A stretch of DNA of 64,000 bases from Beroe forskalii (lineage: Eukaryota; Ctenophora; Nuda; Beroida; Beroidae). Where the stretch lies: NCBI GenBank assembly GCA_011033025.1, contig WFMF01000048.1, positions 496,001-560,000 of the forward strand, written 5' to 3'. The notes below the pieces were generated by a model, which ran no database searches, was not told where the DNA came from, and saw only the letters and a program-made list of their open reading frames with translations. The position numbers were made by a program, and so were the translations under genes. Within the stretch, counting starts at the first letter, position 1. The number at the start of each line of letters is the position of its first letter. This document shows, piece by piece, positions 56,536 through 64,000 of this stretch.

Positions 56536-57529
56536 GGACTAAATCCTATTTATGCAAAACGCCGATTCGGCGCCTATAATTTTTCTTAGGCGCCTATACG
56601 GCGCCTATAGGCGGTACCGCTTTTCGGCGCCTATATTTAGCTGAATTCGAATTATCGGCGGTCATCGGCGCCCATAGGCGCCGAAAAGCGCCTATACACC
56701 GCCTATAGGCGCCGTCGGCGCTTTTTGACCGCCTATAGGCGCCGACGGCTACCGCCTATAGGCGCCGATCGTGACTTGATTGTTTTACTTTTCCGCGGCT
56801 CAGCACGGGTCTTATATTAATATAGGCGCCTATAGGCGCCGATGAATTTAAACAGTCCTAAATTGGCGTCTGCTGACGTTTTACAGTGTGTGAGGTTATG
56901 GTTAGAGTTGGGGTTAGGGTAAGGGACAAGGTTAGGGTTGGGGTTAGGGTTAGGGTTGGGGTTGGGGTTAGGGTTGGGATTAGGGTTAGGATTGGGGTTA
57001 GGGTTGGGGTTAGGGTTGGGGTTAGGGTTAACCCTAAACCAACCCTTACCTCAACCCTAACCGGAACCCAAACCCCAACTCCAACCCCAACCCCAACCCC
57101 AATCCCAACCCTAACCCCGTCCCTCACCCCAACCCCAACTCTAACCATAACCTCACACACTGTAAAACGTCAGCAGACGCCAATTTAGGACTGTTTAAAT
57201 TCATCGGCGCCTATAGGCGCCTATGGAGAAGACTCGTGCTGAGCCGCGTAAAAGTAAAACAATCAAGTCACGATCGGCGCCTATAGGCGGTAGCCGTCGG
57301 CGCCTATAGGCGGTGGCCGTAGGCACCTATAGGCGGTCAAAAAGCGCCGACGGCGCCTATAGGCGGTGTATAGGCGCTTTTCGACGCCTATAGGCGCCGA
57401 TGACCGCCGATAATTCGACTTCGGTTAAATATAGGCGCCGAAAAGCGGTACCGCCTACAGGCGCCGTATAGGCGCCTTTCGGCGCCTATAGGCGCCGAAT
57501 CGGCGTTTTGCATAAATCGGATTTAGCCC
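56536..57529. repeat. 1 kb near-perfect palindrome with GGCGCCTATA arms and telomere-like core
   Basis: Outer ends GG(A/G)CTAAATCC(T/G)ATTTATGC face each other. Each arm (about 490 bp) has many GGCGCCTATAGGCGG units, then TTGATTGTTTTACTTTTCC.CGGCTCAGCACG, then GCGTCTGCTGACGTTTTACA. The core (56905-57150) is TTAGGG/GGGGTT variants on the left and the complement on the right, meeting at GGGTTAACCC (57026-57035). No gene; all open frames there are simple-repeat artefacts. Confidence 0.93.
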
Positions 57530-57879
57530 ATCTCGATCCCAATAGATTAAAAATGCTGATAAAATATTGAATGAAATCAATTTCACGTTTCGTCCACTGC
57601 AATTGCAAAGATATAATGGCCATATTTAAGTTTAACACGTCATAGTGACATAAATTCAACTGAAAGTTATCATAAATCGGCTAGTGGAAGACATAGTGAT
57701 CAATGTGGTGCTTTAGTCCATGCAAGTAATAATGAATGTATCGCCATAGGCTGAAGGAATTGGGAGTAGGGCTTCATTTTCAAGGCAATCAGGTACTTGG
57801 AACCTTTCCATGGACTCCATCTATCCAGGCTTCAATTTGACGGTATAATTTTTTCCTGTTCCCAATCGCGTTTTTGTTT

Positions 57880-58055
57880 TACAAAAAGGCATTGAGAATA
57901 GGTTAGCAGAGATCGTGTATTTTGGGGATTGTGTGTATACTACCTTTACGCGTACTGTTAAATCTGAAATAGATGCTGCGCGCGACCGTGTGTCGTCGTG
58001 GTGGTTGGTACATTTTCATGCATCCAACTGCTCCTTTATAATATCACTCGCGTCA
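57880..58055 (+). repeat. dispersed 400-bp repeat, partial copy 3
   Basis: TTACAAAAAGGCATTGAGAA, GCAGAGATCGTG and CTCCTTTATAATATCACTCG match copies 1 and 2; the rest is lost or diverged. Confidence 0.6.
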
Positions 58056-58057
58056 GA

Positions 58058-58160
58058 GTAGCTTGGTGTAGTGGCATCCTTTGCATTGTGGCCTACAGCT
58101 AGCTAACTGGGCTGCTTAGTAGGTATTTGAGTTCAATGCTCTGCTCATTCTGTTGTTGAA
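58058..58160 (+). mobile_element. tRNA-derived SINE head
   Basis: Box A GCTTGGTGTAGTGGCATCC (58061-58079) and box B-like GAGTTCAATGCTC (58129-58141) at tRNA spacing. No closing acceptor stem. The 3' body is unclear. Confidence 0.5.
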
Positions 58161-58956
58161 ATTAATTCTTTTTCAAAAATTCTACAATTATTAAATCATA
58201 AAATCAAATCAATTTCAATTTTCACGGAATCAATCAAATAATTGATTGGATTTTAATCACACAGTCATTTGGCTATGTTTAAGTAGCGTTCCATTCGACC
58301 AATTTACAATGGGCAGTATTTGTGCAATCAGTTACGAATGATCTAAAGAATGGACTTGAAATTGAGAAAAGTAAAACATATGGGTTTGTCTCGGTTCATG
58401 ATTGATAATAATGATATACCTGAATCTTTTATCTTGGTCAGTAATCATAATGTGTATCTAGATCTTGAAATTATCAAGGCAGGGCACAATAATATCGCAC
58501 ATTGCAATGGTTTGATATCTGCAACGCAACACAAAAGAAAATGTAACGCGTAACAAAAATGGTGATCATAGTTATGAAACTCTGAACGGCGCGCAACTAA
58601 ACGAATCAAAGAGTTCTATGAAATGGCGGGAACGCGCGCGCAAACATTTGGCACGTGAAACTAAATCGCCCACGTGATATTTAGATCTGCGCGCGTTAAT
58701 TCGAACTTGTAGAAGGAAATGCATTATATAGCGCCCGTGCATAACAAGGAATATTTATGAAATTTCTTCAATGATGTTAGTATTGTGATGTGACTATGCG
58801 CCGCTTGAAATTGATAAAAGAAGCGTTTTATCACGGAAAATTATTTCAGATAAATCTTAAATCTATTAAAGACAACCTCCTTCTCTTAGTTCACGTTGGT
58901 GTACACACGCGATTGTACCTTGATTTTGGAGGTCATTTTTATGCTTTATAAGTTAA

Positions 58957-59638
58957 CTAGAAAGGCCCGTTGGGCCTGCTAGATAATACAGGACCAAATA
59001 ATAAGCTCTCAAAAAGTTTATGAAGGAGCAGAATTTACCATTATTCGTTGCTTACTTTTAGTTATGCTGGACCGTGCAAGTTTTGATCATTATAATTTGC
59101 TTGTATGATGAATTTAAATCTGAAAATTAAAACCGATGATCGTACTCATACTGAACGTTGAATCAAAGCATTGATTTACGCCAAGAGCAGTATTCCAATA
59201 TCGCAATGTGCTATGCCCAAATTCGATTCAGTTTGATTTTGATTTTGTTCAATCTTAAACTGCTGTAAATTCACATTTTTCCGTTACCATCAACTCAGCA
59301 TTGATTTAAATCGACCGACGTCTGTCACAGATTTATTAAGAGATGCTAACGGAAATAGCCTCCACGATGCAAGCTTATACCCGTTCTCTATCTGTAGATC
59401 TTGAATTTCGAATACAAAACAGTAAACAATGCAGCAGTCAACAACGTTTGATCAGAAAGCACTCGCATAGAACTGATCATAATCTGCACGTGCAGGATAT
59501 CTGTATCCATAGCAACGGCGCAACTTAGCCCGGCTTAGCCTTCCTTTCTCTTGATATCTTCTTGGCAAGCTCAAATTTAATTGTATACGGAATTACAGAC
59601 AAACATTATTCACGTGTGACTTTACTTTATATATAAGT
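58957..59638 (-). mobile_element. Helitron-like long-form unit, minus strand
   Basis: Complement of the long form at 42418-43117 and 47365-48059, about 85-90 percent alike: CTAGaaaGGCCCGTTGGGCC at 58957 and ATTCACGTGTGACTTTACTT near the 5' end at 59638. A lone copy, not in an array. Confidence 0.8.
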
Positions 59639-59998
59639 TTATAGTCAACTCACCATGTCAGAAAATAAGAGGGACCAAGCCCCAGGGAACAGGAAATTAA
59701 GCGCCTGAATACGGGAAAAACTGGCTCAAGAAATACGCCGGCAGGCGCAATTCTTGTTCGTCTCTGAAAATAATTAATTTAAAAAACTGACCATATATCA
59801 GTCCCACAATTCTATCTAGAACTCTTTTATGTTCGTATATTTCGTATACATAATATTCATGAATTCATGTATTATGTACTTTGCTGTCTTTGCACTTAGT
59901 TGGGTAGATGATTTAAATTCACTATAAGAGTTAATTACTCTATATCTACAAAATAAATATTGTTATATTTGTGGATCGTGAAATATTTGTCCACTCAC

Positions 59999-60212
59999 AT
60001 GATATCCACAAAGTTGTAAACTTCATAACTTTCTCTCTGAAAACGTTCAAAAGCCTTCAGATACACGAAAGCTGCCTGTTGAGGTTCCATTTCGCGTATT
60101 AGATTATACGCTTGTGACTGTACATTCAAAGAGTGTTGTGCAGTCACGGCCAGCTCTTTTGAAGCTGAACCTTTTATACAGTGTGAGTTTACCTTCGGGT
60201 GCACTAGAAAAC
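59999..60212 (-). CDS. exon of an unrecognised minus-strand gene
   Basis: An internal exon of 214 bp with acceptor ctgcctttatttcctag and donor CAT|gtgagt. It encodes FLVHPKVNSHCIKGSASKEL, AVTAQHSLNVQSQAYNLIRE, MEPQQAAFVYLKAFERFQRE and SYEVYNFVDIM: helical, amphipathic, protein-like composition. The family is not recognised and other exons are not identified. Confidence 0.5.
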
Positions 60213-60426
60213 CTAGGAAATAAAGGCAGTTAGAAAACAAGCACGTTCAAATACAAGTATGTTAATGGACATTTAAATCTTATGAAATACAAATTTAAAC
60301 CTTACCTATGAACAACACTTTCCTTGATGTGGGGCCAGCATTAATTTGAGCATCCGACATTTGACCCCCTTCCCTGACGGTTGACCCCAACAATCACTTT
60401 AAAATACTCAACCTTTTACTCAGCTA

Positions 60427-60818
60427 GGGGCCATCCATAAAGGACGTCCGCAAAGAGGGGGGAGGGGGGAGTCTGGCCAATGCGGACGTTTGCGAACGTA
60501 GGGGGGAGGGGGGTGTTTGGCCAAATGCGGACGTCCGCATTTATGAAAATTTTGGTCGATTTGAGTAGTTCTTCACTTGAAAATGGTCGATTTTTTAGAA
60601 TTTTGACTTAGATTTTCGACATTGAGTCAAATAATGAAGTTATTTTGTCACCATATTTGAGAAAACATGCATGAAATGATCACAGAAAAGATTTTGAATG
60701 AATGAAAATGCGGACGTCCGGAGGGGGGGTATTTCAGGTTGCGGACGTTTGCGGACAAGGGGGGAGGGAGGGGTCTAAAATAGCTGAAATTTTGCGGACG
60801 TCCTTTATGGATGGCCCC
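60427..60818. mobile_element. PIF/Harbinger-like MITE, 392 bp, TSD CTA
   Basis: Inverted ends GGGGCCATCCATAAAGGACG, flanked by CTA at 60424-60426 and 60819-60821. Subterminal G-runs alternate with TGCGGACGTCCG motifs, the same layout as the 10169-11325 element with a different core. Confidence 0.85.
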
Positions 60819-60935
60819 CTACTATTTTGACGTAAACTGGCAATATATGCTTAGAGTTAGATAATGATATGGATTGCGCCAATGGACTTTAAAAATAAAA
60901 CCATAAAAATAGGTGCAGGAGGCCTTAGGGAGTTA

Positions 60936-61353
60936 GGGGCCTTCCATAAAGGACGTCCACACAATTTTGACGATTTTATACCCCTCCCTCCCCATTGTCC
61001 GCAAACGTCCACAACCTCATAATCATATTTATACCCCCCCCCCCCCCAGACGTCGGCATTTCTGCCAAAGGTGATTTAGAAGAACAATTTTGCGTCCGAT
61101 TTCATCATTCTGCCATTAATTCAAGTCGATATGATGTCAAAGAAAGTAACTTCTTTACAATAACAGTTAGCTTTTAGCTCTATTTAGTGAGAAAATTACA
61201 ATTTTCTGGTGAAATAGCCACTGATTTTGTCAAAATTTCCATAAAATGTGGACGTCCGCATTTGGTCAAACACCCTCCACATACGTCCACAAACGTCCAC
61301 TTTGGCCAGACCCCTCCCTCCCCTCAATGCAGACGTCCTTTATGGATGGCCCC
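60936..61353. mobile_element. PIF/Harbinger-like MITE, 418 bp, TSD TTA
   Basis: Ends GGGGCCTTCCATAAAGGACG and its mirror ending GGATGGCCCC. TTA flanks at 60933-60935 and 61354-61356. Same family as the element 120 bases to the left, with about 75-80 percent match and opposite C-rich strand in the left subterminal part. Confidence 0.85.
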
Positions 61354-61617
61354 TTACCGAACGCAGTAATATCAAATCGATCAACGAAGCAAAGGCGAGT
61401 GCAATTATACTTTGATTAGTGTCTGCCATGCTCTAAGCGTATTATTTCATGTGAGGAGTGTTATTTTACAACTACAGCTTATCGGACAAAGTTATCATTG
61501 ACGTAAAAGTCATGGACATAATTATTCACGCTAGAGCCAAGATTCAAATTTTTGAAAAAAATACTAAGCATTTTCCCGTCATTTAATAAACTGCGGTTAA
61601 ATCGCCTTTTCAACCAT

Positions 61618-61752
61618 CCATTTTGTTTATCCATTTTGTTTATCCATTTTGTTTATCCATTTTGTTTATCCATTTTGTTTATCCATTTTGTTTATCCATT
61701 TTGTTTATCCATTTTGTTTATCCATTTTGTTTATCCATTTTGTTTATCCATA
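61618..61752. repeat. 13-bp minisatellite CCATTTTGTTTAT
   Basis: Ten near-perfect copies. Open frames across it are artefacts. Confidence 0.95.
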
Positions 61753-62071
61753 TTGTAGCGTTTCCAAGTGGTAAAAACGTAGGACTATAAGAATATAGGA
61801 GCTACGAAAAGATTCTATAATAACTTCTGAGAGCTATTGGGGGTAAATTGCTCCAAATGGGAGCTAAAAAGAGGGTAAATGATAAAGAATGGTGGCTAGA
61901 TATTATAGGAGCTAAAGAGAGTCTATTTGAGGGATGGTCATTTCAAAATTGCAATTAAGGCATTAGATTTTTCGTAATTAATAATGTCCAAAATAAGAAA
62001 AAATAAATGAATCGTCTAAAATAAATGAATCGTCTAAATGATAAATGAATCGTCTAAGTTGAATATTTCAG

Positions 62072-62290
62072 CATCTAATGATCGCTCAGTTAATGGGAAG
62101 AACATCTTAGACGAGGAGAAGAAGTCCATGGCATTGTCAAAAGTCATAAGAATGATGACACCGATTAAAGAAAGCCCCAAGAACCCAGCTCATACAGCTG
62201 ATTCTGATTTCTTACTTGATAAGCAGTTGGTGGATAGCAATAAATCTGCTGCTAATGGTGCTAAGATGGAATCCCTGAGGCCATGTCCTT
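62072..62290 (+). CDS. probable exon of an unrecognised gene
   Basis: After the acceptor TTGAATATTTCAG the frame reads ASNDRSVNGKNILDEEKK, then MALSKVIRMMTPIKESPKNP, ADSDFLLDKQLVDSNKS and MESLRPCPSPP. Hydrophilic, Ser/Lys-rich, with a proline-rich end. No strong donor is visible near its 3' end, so the boundary is uncertain. It may belong with the 63510-64000 exon, 1.2 kb downstream on the same strand, whose first codons also read PSPA. Confidence 0.4.
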
Positions 62291-62316
62291 CCCCCCCATA
62301 TCAATATCATAATTAA

Positions 62317-63505
62317 TTGGTCGTCCCCAAGAAAATAATTGGTTCTCCTTTTTTTCAGCAAGCGCATCCCCTGAATTGGCAAAAAATACGTTCGATTGTT
62401 GACGAAATTAAACATTTTATTTGCTCAAATTATTCCATGATTTGCTCAAATTATTCCATTATTCGATTAGAAAATCACAACATTACATTTCCGTTGAATT
62501 TTGCAGCTGATATAACAACTGATAGACTCTGGACAATGAAATTATACTGCGCAATTAATTAGTGTGAGTTTATCAAAAACGCATTAATTGACGCAGTTCT
62601 TGATACTAAGGTACACATTATAATAAAGAAATCAGGCACTACTTATTCCTCTTATGAAAATTGATAGAAGTTCCGGATTTAAACGTATTTGAATTATCGT
62701 ATTGCACGTGGACTTAATTGATGACGTAAAAATTTCAAAACGAACGACTGCTTGAAACGGCTTGAATACTTGTATGTTGTTATGATAGGAATACAGAGAT
62801 GCAAAATGCAATCAAGTATATCATGTAGGTATGTACATGTTAACTTTGGTAATATCATCGCATTCCTTTCTTTCTTGAATGATTTGCAACACACAGCTCT
62901 ACAGTACTACAGTATCATGTTCTTCGATCTCCGATTCCCCGAAAATGAGATTTACTTTTCTTGCCCCCCATATGCAAAATAGTGACGTGTGAGCTGAAGA
63001 ACTAAAATTACAGAAGACCAAAATCTAATTACAGGATCATTGAATCTAAGGTTAACCTATGTTTTCGTTCGGACAGCCCATTGGCCATTGCCAGCGTTCT
63101 CGAGCGGATCGGACTTTTCACTGGCCGTTGCCAGCGTTCTCCATTAAAGTATTAAAGTATCACTTTAACTGCTTTACATATAGAAACGTATAGGCGCTTT
63201 ATATATTATCTGATGATGATGTAAACCCTGCGAATAGGCAGTTCAAAGTCAAGGACCTACAACATTGCGTTATAATAATTACAGCAATCTATCCGCCTAT
63301 TTCTCCCATGTGTATTATACGCATATTAGAGCAAGACAAGAATCATCGCGAGAGTTAGATTACATGTATGTTTAGTTCTAGTTATCTCAGCGGAAATTCA
63401 ACGGAAACTGTTAAAAATTTCTTGTGTCAAAAATTTTTAAAATTTGACATTTTTGGTCGTCCCCATATGGTCTTCCGTTCCCAATGATATTGATTAGGGC
63501 CTTCC
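62317..63505 (+). other. likely intron, no gene seen
   Basis: AT-rich sequence between the two candidate exons. 'CATTGCCAGCGTTCTC' occurs twice near 63087-63140. GGTCGTCCCCA appears at both ends (62320 and 63452). Confidence 0.4.
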
Positions 63506-63509
63506 CCTG

Positions 63510-64000
63510 CAAGAGATTACGTTAGTAACCAGAGGAAGCGGTGTTCTCCTATTGCTGCCTTGTTGGATGATACTGGTTCATATGGATCTCCCTCAAAAAA
63601 GCCTAAATTTGACAGTGAGTCGCTTTTGTCCTCAACTCGAATTGATGATGTGACTGCAGTCAATGGAGAACCTTCAACTCCTGGCACATGTCAGAATATG
63701 CAAAGTAGTGCAGGAAACGTGGGGACTGTTCGTGATTCCACTACGTATTCAATGCCAGCAAACAGCAACATTGATCTAAATTCTTTCAATTCGTGCAACC
63801 AGGTTCAAAGCATCCACCACAACCCATCATTACATCCTCCTTCTGTACATCCTCATCCCCCGCTGGTACATGGGCCACCCTTCAATATGCCAATGAATCA
63901 GCCAGTGATGCCCAGCGTGTACCCTTACATGCATGGCTACCCTCCAGCTGTTGCACCCTTTCAACCTGTTTACTACCCTATATCTACAGACCTCAAACTT
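63510..64000 (+). CDS. exon of an unrecognised, probably nuclear protein, open at window end
   Basis: After acceptor GATATTGATTAG, one frame stays open for 163 codons to the last base. It reads PSPARDYVSNQRKRCSPIAA, SYGSPSKKPKFDSESLLSST, then a Ser/Thr/Asn-rich part, then HHNPSLHPPSVHPHPPLVHG, MPMNQPVMPSVYPYMHGYPP and QPVYYPISTDLKL. KKPKF and QRKR resemble nuclear localisation motifs. The His/Pro/Met/Tyr-rich tail is common in activation regions of transcription factors, so I infer a regulatory nuclear protein, but no DNA-binding domain is in the window. Confidence 0.6.

Noticed and set aside
56858-57188. Frames of about 100 codons rich in RVGV or TLTP
   Set aside because: Translations of telomere-like TTAGGG variants inside the palindrome.
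61552-61758. 68-codon frame LSILFIHFVYPF
   Set aside because: Simple translation of the 13-bp minisatellite.

Overview
The window looks like a repeat-rich segment of an invertebrate animal nuclear genome. The reasons are GT-AG spliced genes, single-copy animal genes (ESS2/DGCR14, a C1A cysteine protease, an SRCR-LDLa-rhodopsin receptor, a BTB protein), long introns, and many DNA transposons, Helitron-like elements, a LINE, SINEs and Penelope-like elements. I cannot fix the phylum. I see no prokaryotic features.

Layout, left to right. 0.8-7.6 kb: an unrecognised four-exon + strand gene (236 aa), with a single-exon BTB gene nested in its second intron. 8.3-13.9 kb: five + strand exons of ESS2; its large second intron holds an RLE-type LINE tail and a Harbinger-like MITE. 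The 3' half of ESS2 is not visible. 14-22 kb: a perfect 207-bp palindrome, then Helitron-like (Helentron/HINE-type) short units, one of them split by a 2.9 kb hAT-like element, ending in a seven-unit head-to-tail array. 22.1 and 35.6 kb: two minus-strand exons of a cathepsin-like protease, separated by a 13 kb intron packed with nested hAT-like, Tc1/mariner-like and foldback elements, satellites and CRE-rich duplications. 36.6-40.6 kb: a two-exon minus-strand gene for a 1,260-aa receptor (signal peptide, SRCR, LDLa repeats, seven membrane helices). 41.6-52.1 kb: a large direct duplication, each copy being a Helitron-like array followed by a minus-strand Penelope-like element with a GIY-YIG endonuclease. 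52-57.5 kb: a CArG/E-box-bearing satellite, a long minisatellite split by a TA-site MITE, and a 1 kb palindrome with a telomere-like core. 58-64 kb: a SINE head, another Helitron-like copy, a minus-strand exon of an unknown gene, two Harbinger-like MITEs, and two + strand exons of an unrecognised protein running off the window.

The genes do not form a pathway. The main message of the window is transposon architecture: several insertions can be dated relative to each other by nesting, and their target duplications can be read directly. One hAT-like terminus coincides exactly with the splice donor of a cathepsin exon.
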